From assembly GCA_016946835.1 (NCBI GenBank), contig JACVTC010000032.1, forward strand, positions 832,501-896,500: a DNA stretch of 64,000 bases, written 5' to 3'. Numbering within the stretch: position 1 is the stretch's first letter; each line of letters begins with the position of its first letter. The position numbers were made by a program, and so were the translations under genes. The notes beneath the pieces were generated by a model. That model was given only the letters and a program-made list of their open reading frames with translations. It was not told where the DNA came from and made no database searches. Below are positions 19,040 through 31,556 of the stretch, piece after piece. Source of the stretch: Neocallimastix lanati (nom. inval.) (Eukaryota; Neocallimastigomycota; Neocallimastigomycetes; Neocallimastigales; Neocallimastigaceae).

Positions 19040-19980
19040 ATTTCACTGCATATTTATTTTATTTTATTTTATTTTATTTTATTTCGATTGATACTTGCAA
19101 TTTATTATAATTCACATATTTATTTTATTTTATTAGTACTTGTATTTTTATTATAATTCAAATATTTATTTTGTTTTATTTTATTTTATTTTTATTAATA
19201 CTTGTATTTTTATTATAATTCAAATAATTTTTTTATTTTATTTTATTTTATTTTATTTTATTTTATTTTTATTAATACTTTATTCCTTTATATTACTTCA
19301 CTATTTTATTTTATTTTATTTTATTTTATTTTATTTTATTTTATTTTATTTTATTTTATTTTATTTTATTTTATTTTATTTTATTTTATTTTATTTTATT
19401 TTATTTTATTTTATTTTATTTTATTTTATTTTATTTTATTTTATTTTATTTTATTTTATTTTATTTTATTTTATTTTATTTTATTTTATTTTTATTTTAT
19501 TTTATTTTATTTTATTTTATTTTTATTAATACTTTATTCTTTAATATTACTTCACTATTTATTTTATTTTATTTCTTTTATTTTATTTTATTTTATTTTA
19601 TTTTTATTAATACTTTATTCTTTAATATTACTTCACTATTTATTTTATTTTATTTTATTTTTATTAATACTTTATTCTTTAATATTACTTCACTATTTAT
19701 TTTATTTTATTTCTTTTATTTTATTTTATTTTATTTTATTTTATTTTATTTTTATTAATACTTTATTCTTTAATATTACTTCACTATTTATTTTATTTTA
19801 TTTCTTTTATTTTATTTTATTTTATTTTATTTTATTTTATTTTATTTCTTTTATTTTATTTTATTTTATTTTATTTTATTTTATTTTATTTTATTTTATT
19901 TTATTTTATTTTATTTTATTTTATTTTATTTTATTTTATTTTATTTTATTTTATTTTATTTTATTTTATTTTATTTTATT
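19040..19980. repeat. (ATTTT)n pentanucleotide microsatellite
   Basis: Long runs of TTTTA units, interspersed with diverged copies of a TATTAATACTTTATTCTTTA-type spacer. Open frames in this region (129 and 371 codons) read ILFYF repeats and are artefacts of the array. Confidence 0.97.
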
Positions 19981-20895
19981 CAATCTGTACTTCATATTTA
20001 TATTTCAACTATTTATTTTATTTTATTTTATTTTATTTTATTCATTCTGTACTTCATATTTATATTTCAACTATTTATTTTATTTTATTCATTCTGTATT
20101 TCATATTTATATTTCAACTATTTATTTTATTTTATTCAATCTGTACTTTATATTTATATTTCAACTATTAATTTTATTTTATTCATCCTGTACTTTATAT
20201 TTATATTTCAACTATTTATTTTATTTTATTCAATCTGTACTTCATATTTTTATTTCAACTATTTATTTTATTTTATTTTATTCAATCTGTACTTTATATT
20301 TATATTTCAACTATTAATTTTATTTTATTCATCCTGTACTTTATATTTATATTTCAACTATTTATTTTATTTTATTCATTCTGTACTTCATATTTATATT
20401 TCAACTATTTATTTTATTTTATTCAATCTGTACTTTATATTTATATTTCAACTATTTATTTTATTTTATTCATTCTGTACTTCATATTTATATTTCAACT
20501 ATTTATTTTATTTTATTCAATCTGTACTTCATATTTATATTTCAACTATTTATTTTATTTTATTCATCCTGTACTTTATATTTATATTTCAACTATTTAT
20601 TTTATTTTATTCATTCTGTACTTCATATTTATATTTCAACTATTTATTTTATTTTATTCAATCTGTACTTCATATTTATATTTCAACTATTTATTTTATT
20701 TTATTCATTCTGTATTTCATATTTATATTTCAACTATTTATTTTATTTTATTCAATCTGTACTTCATATTTATATTTCAACTATTTATTTTATTTTATTC
20801 ATTCTGTATTTCATATTTATATTTCAACTATTTATTTTATTTTATTCAATTTGTACTTTATATTTATATTTCAACTATTTATTTTATTTTATTTT
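19980..20895. repeat. 47-bp minisatellite, about 19 copies
   Basis: The unit reads approximately TTCATTCTGTACTTCATATT followed by TATATTTCAACTATTTATTT and TATTTTA. Copies alternate between CAATCTGTACTT, CATTCTGTACTT, CATTCTGTATTT and CATCCTGTACTT variants, a higher-order pattern. It lies inside the MULE. Confidence 0.95.
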
Positions 20896-21755
20896 ATTTT
20901 ATATACTTATACTTCTATATTATTACATTCTATATTTTTTTCATTTTATTTTTAAATATTCTTTTTAAAATTCTTATTTCCTTTTTAATATTTTTTTATC
21001 TAATATTTTAAATAAATTTTATATAATACGAAAATCTTTTTTACTCAGGAGCATTATATTTAACTTGATAAGGAAAGATTATTTGAAAATTTAATTATAA
21101 ATATTAAATTAAAACTTTTTTTAGTAATAGTAATAATAACAATAACATTTTTAAACATAAATTTCTATTAAATAATAAATAAATTATTTTAGATATTTAT
21201 ATTATACAAATCTAATAAACTAACAAAAAGAGCATTACTATTTTTACAAATAGTAAAGTTTTTTTAGAAAGCCTGATAGAAATAATTTAAAATATTAATT
21301 ATTTTCTTTTATAAGTATTATAATACTTAAATATCATTATATATATTTAAAATGTATATTTGAATATTTATTAAAAATATGAAATATACATTAAATATAT
21401 TTTTAAAAAATATATTAATTTAATAATTGGTTTATTTTATAAAAATTATTTATTTATTTATTAATTTACTACAATATAAAATAAAAATAATGAGAAATGC
21501 AATACATTCATATTTTTAATATTTTATAATACTAATATATAATAATAAAGACATCTTTTAATTTTATTTAATAATATTTAATTAAGTAAAAAATATTTAA
21601 AATAAATTTATAAAAAAAATTTTTTTTTAATATTTTTAAGCTAACCCTATCAATAAATATTAAATAAATTTAAATATTGAATTTCTTATTAAATAAAAAA
21701 ATTTAATTTTCAATTAATTGTAATTATGATTTTGAAAGGATTTTAATAATTATTT
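20896..21755. other. Non-coding MULE interior
   Basis: AT-rich sequence between the minisatellite and the 3' end of the transposase gene. No further gene is visible. Confidence 0.6.
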
Positions 21756-23207
21756 TTATTTTGTTTTATTAAAATTAATGATTTCATTATTCAATCTAAT
21801 TAAACAATTAAACCAATTTTCGATGATATCATTTTTACTACATCCAATATTTTTTAATTCGGCTTCCATATTTTTATAATATTCAACTAAAATATTAATG
21901 TCATCGACCCTTTCTGATATTCTGCTCTTTTTTCTCCAAATTCCTTTAATTCTCATATGGTAATCATAGTAAGATTTGGATTCTTCAAATTGTATTGTAT
22001 ATATTAATTTATAAAATGAAGGCTTTTTTACAAATAAATTTTTTAAATAACTGTTATAAGATTCTGAAGCATTATTTGTTATGTGGTCTATATTATTGTA
22101 ATAATTCCAATATTTTATATTATAGATATTTAGAAATGTTTTCTCAAAATAATCTAAAAAATTCAAAAATTGGGAACAGGTAGATTTATATCTCATGCAT
22201 GTATTTTTAATTTTATTAAAAATATCAGGTATGTATTCAATATTAATAAAACATAAATTAGAAATCGCTTTATAATAAGTATTTAAAATATTATGATCTT
22301 TCACTTCCTTGTAACATAATTTATTTTTTTTTGTCATTAATAATCTTTTATAATGCCAAAAACAATATTTAATATTTATATTGGGAAAAATATTTTCCAC
22401 TGCATTAGATATTCCTTTTTCAAAATCACAATGAAAAATTTTTTCTGAGAAATTAATATTTGCATTATATTTAATTATATTTTTTTTTATTTCATTAAAT
22501 AATATTTCGTAAGTTGTTTGTTCTTTGTTTTTTAATATTGACATGGAAGTAGTGTAAAAACAATTTAATTCTGTAACATAAGTTCTGGTAATGAATACTT
22601 GATAACTATTAGTTGGAGCTATTAAAAATGTACCATCAGCAAATATATGTTTATTCTCCATAAATAATTTTGCTTGGAATGGTGATTGAAAAATTATTAT
22701 ATTAGAATTTTTGAATATCATAAAGTATTCACCTCTTATTGTTTTATAATATTCAGATACATTAGGAACTTCATCAAATGTTTTTACATTAGGAAATAAT
22801 TGTTTGTTTTTATATCTTGTTATTTGGGATTTAATTGTTTTATATTCAGGGCATATATATCCTATTTCTTGAGAAATTTTATCAAATATACGTTTCGATT
22901 TTATATCAGAAGGAATCAAACTTTTTTTTATTTCATTTTTAATTTTATGTTTTATTAATGATTTGAATGCATTAATTTCATTACCAGGATGATTATGTGA
23001 AGAATCATAATTTAAAACCTCTTTATTATCATTTAAAATAATAAAAGACTTACATTTATTTAATGTTTTATATTCTGTACATCTATATATTTTTGTATTA
23101 TCTTTTTTTAATTTTGAAAAATTATATTTAAATTTTCGATCTATAATTATTTGCTCTTTTCCTCGATTTGTTTCACTTATATCAATTTTTAGATTTCCCT
23201 CCATCAA
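21756..23207 (-). CDS. MULE transposase with FLYWCH-like zinc finger
   Basis: A 483-residue intact frame, a normal size for a fungal MULE transposase. The N-terminal finger has Cys43 and Cys52 (YRCTEYKTLNKCKSF) and His71/His73 (SSHNHPG), a FLYWCH/WRKY-GCM1-like DNA-binding module. The DDE core shows Asp191 (IFADGTF), Asp261 (HCDFEKG), then the C..H motif YCFWHYKRLL (282-290) and the probable catalytic Glu382 in TNNASESYNSYLK. The whole gene lies within the inverted repeats and nothing is visibly broken, so the element may still move. A second ATG follows immediately at codon 2. The minus-strand start at 23207 gives the complete finger. Confidence 0.93.
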   Translation of the reverse strand: MMEGNLKIDISETNRGKEQIIIDRKFKYNFSKLKKDNTKIYRCTEYKTLNKCKSFIILNDNKEVLNYDSSHNHPGNEINAFKSLIKHKIKNEIKKSLIPSDIKSKRIFDKISQEIGYICPEYKTIKSQITRYKNKQLFPNVKTFDEVPNVSEYYKTIRGEYFMIFKNSNIIIFQSPFQAKLFMENKHIFADGTFLIAPTNSYQVFITRTYVTELNCFYTTSMSILKNKEQTTYEILFNEIKKNIIKYNANINFSEKIFHCDFEKGISNAVENIFPNINIKYCFWHYKRLLMTKKNKLCYKEVKDHNILNTYYKAISNLCFINIEYIPDIFNKIKNTCMRYKSTCSQFLNFLDYFEKTFLNIYNIKYWNYYNNIDHITNNASESYNSYLKNLFVKKPSFYKLIYTIQFEESKSYYDYHMRIKGIWRKKSRISERVDDINILVEYYKNMEAELKNIGCSKNDIIENWFNCLIRLNNEIINFNKTK

Positions 23208-23269
23208 AATTTTTAATATAAATATTAATAAATATGAAAATATTTATTTTTTATTTTTTATTTAATATG

Positions 23270-23830
23270 TATTTTCAATTTTTTTTAAAAATTACAATTA
23301 TAAATATAAAAATATTTTATTTTATTTCAAGAAAATTATTAAAAAAATATTTATCTTTTTTTTTTTATTTTATTTTTTCATTATAAAATAAAATATTTAT
23401 TTAATTATTATTTATTTATATAATAAAAAATTACAGTTATAAATATAAATAAATATGAAAATATTTTATTTTATTTCAAGAAAATTACTAATAAAATATT
23501 TTATTTCAAGAAAATTACTAAAAAAATATTTATCTTTTCTTTTTTTTATTTTATTTTTTCATTATAAAATAAAATATTTATTTAATTATTATTTATTTAT
23601 ATAATAAAAAATTACAGTTATAAATATAAATAAATATGAAAATATTTTATTTTATTTCAAGAAAATTACTAATAAAATATTTTATTTCAAGAAAATTACT
23701 AAAAAAATATTTATCTTTTCTTTTTTTTATTTTATTTTTTTATTATAAAAAAAAATATTTATTTAATTATTATTTATTTATTTATTTATTTATTTATATA
23801 ATAAAAAATTACAGTTATAAATATAAATAA
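23270..23830. repeat. Tandem repeat of about 180 bp, three copies
   Basis: The block AAATATGAAAATATTTTATT...CAAGAAAATTACTAA...AATTACAGTTATAAATATAAAT recurs from about 23280, 23455 and 23632, upstream of the transposase gene. A T-rich (TTTTTTA)n tract follows to 23995. The 64-codon frame 23636-23830 is a product of the repeat. Confidence 0.85.
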
Positions 23831-24067
23831 AAATGAAAATATTTTATTTTATTTTTTTTTTATTTTATTTTTTTAATCTTTTTTATTTTTTTTATTTTTT
23901 TTTTATTTTTAATTTTTTTTATTTTTTTATTTTTTTTATTTTTTTATTTTTTTATTTTTTTTATTTTTTTATTTTTTTATATTTTTATTTTTTATTATCA
24001 AATATATATTAAATTATGAAATTATTATAAAATAAATAATTTATTTTATAATAAATTTTTATTTATG

Positions 24068-24277
24068 CGAATGTAAATCATCATTTTTTTTGAAATATAT
24101 CACATTTTAAATATTTTTAATAATTATTTTTTCAAAGATATTATATGTGCCATTTTATTTTAATGTTTAAATATTATATTCATAAATAAAAATTTATAAA
24201 AAATAATATAAGCCACATTCCGAAATGAAATTTTATGTAAAAAATTTTAAAGCCACATTCCGAAACGCACCACCCTC
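24068..24277 (-). repeat. MULE right terminal inverted repeat
   Basis: Reverse complement of the left repeat with a few mismatches. It ends CACCACCCTC next to the target duplication. Confidence 0.93.
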
Positions 24278-24464
24278 AATAATATAGTAGTATCACGGCA
24301 CGGGGCGCAAACGCCACATTTATAACACGTGTTTATTAAAAATATCACATTTAATAAACGCCACATTTTTGTTTTTATTATAAATACTCATAAATTTATG
24401 TATTTTAAAACATTGTAATTACTTATTTATAAATTTATAAATAAACTTTTAATAAAAAATAACA
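24278..24464 (+). repeat. 3' LTR of copia, right part (after MULE insertion)
   Basis: Begins with the 9-bp duplication and continues GTAGTATCACGGCACGGGG, ending AATAACA. It matches 13606-13794 with two substitutions and one indel. Confidence 0.93.
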
Positions 24465-24472
24465 AAAATATT

Positions 24473-24475
24473 TAA

Positions 24476-24542
<67 letters not shown>

Positions 24543-24543
24543 T
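24473..24543. repeat. (AAT)n.(ATT)n palindrome
   Basis: AAT units switch to ATT units, giving a near-perfect inverted repeat that could extrude as a hairpin. It lies directly right of the copia target duplication. Confidence 0.9.
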
Positions 24544-24665
24544 TTATTATACGTTTTAATAGAAAATTTTTGTTTTATATTATAAAAGTTATTAATAAAA
24601 TATAAAAATATAAATAATAATAATAAAATAATTACTTAGAAGTATTTTATAATAAAGATGTATTT

Positions 24666-24707
<42 letters not shown>

Positions 24708-24829
24708 AATTAAATTTTAAGAAAATATTAAAAAAACAATAATGAATTTTTAATTAATAATAATTTTAATTATTAATAATGCTATAATCTTTTTCATTTT
24801 ATTATTACTCTGTCATTTATTATTTAAAT

Positions 24830-25720
24830 TAATGCATTTAAACAATAATTGCAATAATATCATTTCTAGATCTTCCATTGTTTTTTACTAATTTTTTTTT
24901 TTTTTTTTAAACTTATGCACTTTTCGTTTGCAATCATTATAAGATAAAGATTCTTCTTGTTTTAATGCATATTTTAATTTTAAAAAATGGTTTTTTTAAA
25001 ATAAATTATTTAAATAATTACTGGTGGATTCCAATGAATTATTTGTTATATAGACTGTATTGTTATAATAATTCCAACTTTTGTAATTTTTTAAATAATT
25101 TTTATCAAAATATTCTAAAAAATTTCAAAAATCGGTTATTATTATTTGTTTTACGTCTAATTTTATTTGGAATATGGATTGGAAGATTATTAAATTAGGA
25201 TTTTTGAATATCATAAAATTTTCATTTCTAACTGTTTTATAATATTTTGATTCATTAAGAATTTCATCAAACTTTGTTACCTCAGGAGGTAGTTGTCTTT
25301 TTATATTTCTTGTTATTTGGAATTTAATTGCATTATATTCAGGACGTTCAAATCCCATTTGTGAAACTTCATTAAATATACGTTTAGGTTTTATACTTGA
25401 AGAAATTAAACTTTTTCTAATTTTTCATCTTTAATTTAATTCTTTGTAAAATGATATAGAAGAATCAAATTCTTTTTCAAGATGATCATGTAAACATTCA
25501 TATTTTAAACTTTCTTTTTTTTCTTTTTTATTGTTTAAAATAATAAAAGATTTGCATTTATTTAAAGTATTATATTCAGTCTATATACTTTAAAATAATT
25601 TTTTTTTTTTTTTTTTTGTTAATGAAAAATTAAATATATATTTTTTGTTAATAATGATTAGCTCTTTTCTACAATTAATTTCACTCATTTCAATATTTAT
25701 ATTTTTTAACCATTTATAAT
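24830..25720 (-). pseudogene. Decayed MULE transposase
   Basis: Minus-strand fragments align to the intact transposase at 21756-23207. 25125-25358 reads ERPEYNAIKFQITRN...KFDEILNESKYYKTVRNE, parallel to residues 120-160 of the intact protein. 25500-25580 keeps the TLNKCKSF region. 24960-25080 keeps the NSYLKN region of the C-terminus. The central DDE part (about residues 185-370) is deleted, and frameshifts and T-runs interrupt the rest. No inverted repeats are evident. Confidence 0.8.
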
Positions 25721-25739
25721 AAAAAAATTTTAATTAAAT

Positions 25740-25955
25740 ATATAAATGAATATATTTAATTATATATAAGATTTAAAATCATTTACATAAATCTTTTATA
25801 ATTTTTTTTTTAAAAAAAAAAAACAAAATATTTTCTCTATTATTTGCTATTATTATTAAGTTATTTTTTATTCATTTAATTATTTATTATGAATAAATTA
25901 GTTTTAATAATTTTTATCTTTTTTTTATTATTTTATAATAAAAAAAATAATTTTA

Positions 25956-25991
<36 letters not shown>

Positions 25992-27077
25992 AATAAATAT
26001 ATAATGGTTTCTTTCATAAAAAAAAAAAAAAACTTTTTTAAAAATTTGAATTGTTTTTTTAATATAGATATATTAAATATAAGTGTAATACCCTTATATT
26101 TTCTCAAAAAAAAACTGTAAAGTTTAAAAATTATATTATATTTATAATATACATTAATATAATATCCTAAAAGTATATTAATTATAATTTTTAATGATAT
26201 ATTTTAATTAAATTTATAAGAATATATTGATTTATAATATTTGATATTAAATAATTATAAATGTAATTTATTTTATATTAAAATAAAACATTTATTATAT
26301 AAAAATTTAATAATTATTCATAATTTATTAAATGTTTCTTCCATGAAACGTTTTATTATATATTTCTATTAAAATATATAATGCATAATAACTTTAAAAA
26401 AAAATTTTTTTATAAACTGGTTAAAATATAATAATTATTAAAATAGCGTGTTATATAAAATTTTTATTCAAATCATATAAATATCATATGTTTTATGATA
26501 AAGTTATTAATTATTAATTTTTATTTAATAATGAATTTTTATAATAAATAATAAATATATAATTAATAATAAATAAATAAATAACAAAAAGAGTATTTAT
26601 TAATAATAAATAATAAGATATTTATTATTATAAAAAAAAAATAATATATATAATATTAAATACTTTATTGTATTTAATAATTATATTGATGAAAAGCATT
26701 AAAATATAAATACATGTATACATACTTATTTTATTTTATATACTTTTAGTCATTATTAATTATTAGAAACTATTCATCAATATTTTCATTAATCTAAATA
26801 CCAAATCTTTGCCCATATTATTAGTTTTAATAATAATTAAAGTTTGTAATTATTTAATAATTTATTTATTTCTTTAAAAAAAAATAAAAATAATTTAAAT
26901 ATATTAATAAAATCATATTAAAATCAATATAAATTTTTATTACAAAAACTTTTAATAACAAAAACTTTATATATGTAATATTTTTAATTTATAATATAAT
27001 AACAAGCTATTATAGAATTCTATTGTTATATTTATTGTATAATTCAATTCTTTATTTTTGTTATTTATTATTTATTA

Positions 27078-27108
<31 letters not shown>

Positions 27109-28597
27109 TTTTTTTTGGGTAATTAAATATAATTATTATTTATTTATTAATTTAATTTTTATATATTTTAAGAAATTAAAGTATAATATAATTGTTATAT
27201 TTTTTTTATACTTTATAAATCATTTCTTTTTTTATTTAATAAAAAAATATTTATCTAATATTATCCAAAAGAATATTTAAATAATTCTATTATCAATAAT
27301 ATTTTTCTTTTATTTTATCTTTCAATCGGCCCATTTAAAATTTTAATATAAACTACTTCTAATAATAAGGAAATTTAAATTTGAAGTATGTCTTAAGTAT
27401 TAATATTAATATTGAATATATATATACTTTTTATTTTTGATAATTAAAATTAAGACCTTTATGCATATATGCAAATTTATATATTTTTAAAAGTAGATAA
27501 TAAAAATAATTATTAATTACATAAAGAAAAATAAAAAAAAGTTAATGTAAAAAAATATTTTAAAATATTTTATATAGTGATATATACATATGTATTTGTA
27601 TAATTTTTAAATAACATAAATAAAATATTATTAATAAATTACTAATTAATACTTATTTTAATATATACTTTATATTTTTAAAAAATATATATATAATTTT
27701 CCTAATATTATACCATATACACTTCACATAAATTTAATAATATTATTTTATTTCAATATATAATAAATAAATAACAGTAAAATTATTATCATTTTATAAC
27801 TCAAATTATCCCTTTCTTAGAAAGCGACAAATGTTAAAATACTATCAGTTTTTTTTAGCAAAAAAAATATATAAACAAGAAAACAAAATTATATAAGAAA
27901 CGTTATTTTTTTTGGAAAAAAAATATTTGACTAAAGTAAGTATATTATGATAATATTCATTTAAAAAGTTTTATTAATTTTAATTCAAAAAAGAGATAAG
28001 AATAAAATATTCATAATTACAAATATAATCAGAGTATATCAATTTAATATTTGTTTTTTTTTATAAAAATATTAACTTTTCCGTTTTTTTTTTTTTTTCT
28101 TATTTATTTCTATTTTTTTTTGGTTTATTGTTTTGAAAAGGTATTATATATAAAATATATAAACTTCAATAGAGATGTTAATTTGAAAAGAAAAAACTGT
28201 AAATAAATTAAAGAAACTCAAGAATTGTTTATATTAATATTTATAAAATATAAATGATATAATTATTAAATGGAAAAGCAATAAATAATATTTAATTGGA
28301 ATGTTGAGTAATAAATAATAAATTTTATATTGAATTCGTTTTTCATACAGTGGTCTTTATATTTAAAAATACATATAAAATATTATATATATAAAATAAA
28401 TACTTTAAATTTCCTATTAAAATAAATTTCAAACAGTGGGTTTTACATTTAAAAATATTTATAAAATATTATATATATATATATATCTTTAAGAATATAT
28501 TAAATTTCCTCATAAAATAAATAAATTTGTATATATAGTATATTAATTTTGTAGAATTAATAAATTTATGATAAACAATTTTGTAGATAGAATTAAT

Positions 28598-28628
<31 letters not shown>

Positions 28629-28929
28629 CTAATTATTTTAATATTTATTTATATATTATATTAAATAGAAAAATATTATATATCACCTTTTATAACTAAA
28701 GAAATTAATTATATAATTTTCAAGAAATAATTCATTTACTCTTTTTTAAAAAGCTATATATATATTATTATAATAATTTAATAATAATAATAATTTAATA
28801 ATCAAAGTTTATCTTTTTTCATAAAGAATAATATTCAAATATAAAAAAACATTTATAATATTTTGTTGTTAAATAAATAACCAGTTTATTTATTTATTTA
28901 TATATTATTATTATTATTATTATTATTTC
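25740..28929. other. Gene-free AT-rich region
   Basis: Three kilobases of stop-dense AT-rich DNA with homopolymers and (ATAA)n or (ATT)n tracts. The only open frame over 60 codons (27023-27280) is Leu/Ile/Phe/Tyr low complexity and is not credible. The last few hundred bases presumably hold the promoter of the flippase gene, but no motif can be assigned. Confidence 0.6.
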
Positions 28930-29063
<134 letters not shown>

Positions 29064-29076
29064 GTATTAATTTAAG

Positions 29077-29248
29077 ATGTCAAATTTTGGAAATAATAAT
29101 CAATATACAACAGATTCATATAATTATTTACAACCAAATACTGTAGAAGATGATAATAATTCCTGTAAGTAATTTTGCTTATATAATGAATTATGATATT
29201 TTTTTTAAATAAATAAAAGGAAATATTGCTTTAAAAAATATATTATCT

Positions 29249-29294
<46 letters not shown>

Positions 29295-29447
29295 CTGTAT
29301 TACTAACTTATTTGTTATTTTTACATAATTAAAGCTGTATATCCCGAATCTGCAATATCTGTAAAACCACTTATTGATAAAAATGCAAATAGTAATAGTA
29401 TAAAATATTTTACTTGGATAAATTAATATTTAATGATTAATTATTAA

Positions 29448-29492
<45 letters not shown>

Positions 29493-31492
29493 TTTTATAT
29501 AAAATAATAATATAAATAAAATATAAAAATAAAATATAAAAAGAAGAAAATTATTATTTTTCAATTAATCAATCGCAACCGGACTATATTGAATTAGATG
29601 AAATACATTCAACCAGAACAAATAATATAAATTCAAATAATCAAGATCCTTCTTCATCAAATGCAAAACCTTCACAAATATCAAAGGATTACAGTAAACA
29701 ATCAATCTCTATGGAATATAAACCAAATAGAGCAAGACCTATGTCTTTAGCGTCTAGAACTTCAAGGCTGAGCCGTGTAAGTACCTTAAGTAGAATATAC
29801 CAAAGTGAACAAGTTGGACGTGCTATATATGTTAATTTATCTGATAGACAATCAAGAAATTTTGATAATAAAAGGAAAAGGTCAAAGAGAAAGGGTGAAT
29901 TCATATCTAATATTGTTAGAACTGCTCGATACACTGTTGCTAATTTTCTTCCAAAGCAAATAGTAGCCCAATTTTCAAAATTAGCAAATGTTTATTTTTT
30001 ATTTGTTTCAGTTCTTCAAGTAATACCAGATCTTTCTCCAACTGGTAGATTTACTACTTTAGCTCCATTATGTCTTTTTGTTGCATTAGCAATGCTTCGA
30101 GAAGCATACGATGATTATTACCGTCATAAACAAGATAATAAGGAAAATAATTGTGATGCTAAAAAATTTATAAAATATTCAAATGGAAAATATGAATGGC
30201 AAACTATTCCATGGAAGGAAATTGGAGTTGGTGATATTATTTGTATTAGTAATAATGATCAAATTCCAGCCGATATTGTTGTATTGGCTTCTAGTAATGA
30301 AAAAGGTATTTGCTTTATAGAAACTGCTTCTTTAGATGGTGAAACTAATTTAAAGCAACGTCAAGCTTTAAAAGAAACCACAGATATAATTTACGATGAA
30401 AACTCTTTAAGTCATTTTAGTTGTAAAATTCAGTCAGAGTCACCACATGAAGATCTTTATAATTTTGATGGTTATATGGAAATATATGATGGTAGTGAGC
30501 AAGAACGTATTCCATTAACCATATCTCAACTTTTATTACGTGGTGCTACATTGAGAAATACAAATTTTATTTTTGCTGTTGTTATATTCACTGGTGAAGA
30601 AACACGTATTCGTTTAAATGCTAGTAAGGGTATTCGTACTAAAAGCCCAGCATTAGATAAATTCACTAATAAAATTGTTGTTTCTCTTTTCATTTCTGTT
30701 CTTTCCATAGGTTTAATAACTTTATTAATGTCTTTATATTGGAATAAAAGTCATAAACCAGGTCCAAATGCTCATTGGTATTTAAAACCGGAATTTAGTA
30801 AACCGGGTGCATTTAGACAATACTTAACTGATACAGTTCTTTTTAATACCCTTATTCCAATTTCATTATATGTAACACTTGAAATTACTAAATTAGTTCA
30901 AGTCTTTTTCATGAATAATGATTTAGCTATGTATGACGAAGAATCAGATACCCCATGTGAAGCAAGAACTTCTTCATTAAATGAAGATTTGGGTCAAGTA
31001 CGTTATGTATTTTCTGATAAAACTGGTACTCTTACTGAAAATCGTATGGTTTTTAAAAATATGAGTATTGGTGGAATCTCTTATCTTCATAATATTAATG
31101 ATACTAGTAAAAAAGATTCTAATTTACTATCATCAAAAGCTAAAAATAGTTCAAATGAATCACTTTCTAAAAAAACATATGATACGTATAATTATCACAA
31201 TAATTCTGAATCACCATTAACACTTTCTTCCTATAATGAAATAGAAAATTATGATACTAGTAAAAAAACTTCAAATATACAAGAATATTCAATAAAGACT
31301 CAAAAACTGATTTATGATTTAATGGAAAATAATGGTAATTGGACAGATAAACAAAATGAAGTTATCGATTTTTTAATTGGTATGGCATTATGTCATTCTG
31401 TAGTCCCTGAAAATCAAAATAGAAAAAAAGAAAATAGAAATAATGAAAGTGAAAAATCTTCACTAGCTAAAATTAACACCTATAACCCAGAA

Positions 31493-31556
<64 letters not shown>

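Larger units (their letters stand above)
18524..24277 (-). mobile_element. Autonomous Mutator-like DNA transposon (MULE)
   Basis: Near-identical terminal inverted repeats occupy 18524-18741 and 24068-24277 (outer motif GGTGGTGCGTTTCGGAATG, then GTGGCTTTAAA). They are flanked by the exact 9-bp duplication AATAATATA, the hallmark target size of the Mutator superfamily. It sits inside the 3' LTR of the copia element, so it is the younger insertion. Besides the transposase (minus strand) it carries large (ATTTT)n and minisatellite arrays. Confidence 0.95.
13548..24464 (+). mobile_element. Ty1/copia LTR retrotransposon, 3' LTR split by a MULE
   Basis: The LTRs begin TGTTAGAAATTACG and end AATAACA. 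The 5' LTR is 13548-13794. The 3' LTR is 18456-18523 continued after the inserted MULE, at 24278-24464. A 5-bp target duplication AAAAT lies at 13543-13547 and 24465-24469. PBS, polypurine tract and a gag-pol frame with all copia domains are present. Where aligned, the two LTRs differ by about two substitutions (both G-to-A or C-to-T) and one A indel, so the insertion is recent. Confidence 0.95.

Noticed and set aside
19140-20317. Two long plus-strand frames (129 and 371 codons)
   Set aside because: They read through (ATTTT)n and the minisatellite; the product is an ILFYF repeat with no coding character.
27023-27280. 85-codon plus-strand frame
   Set aside because: Low-complexity Leu/Ile/Phe/Tyr reading in AT-rich DNA.
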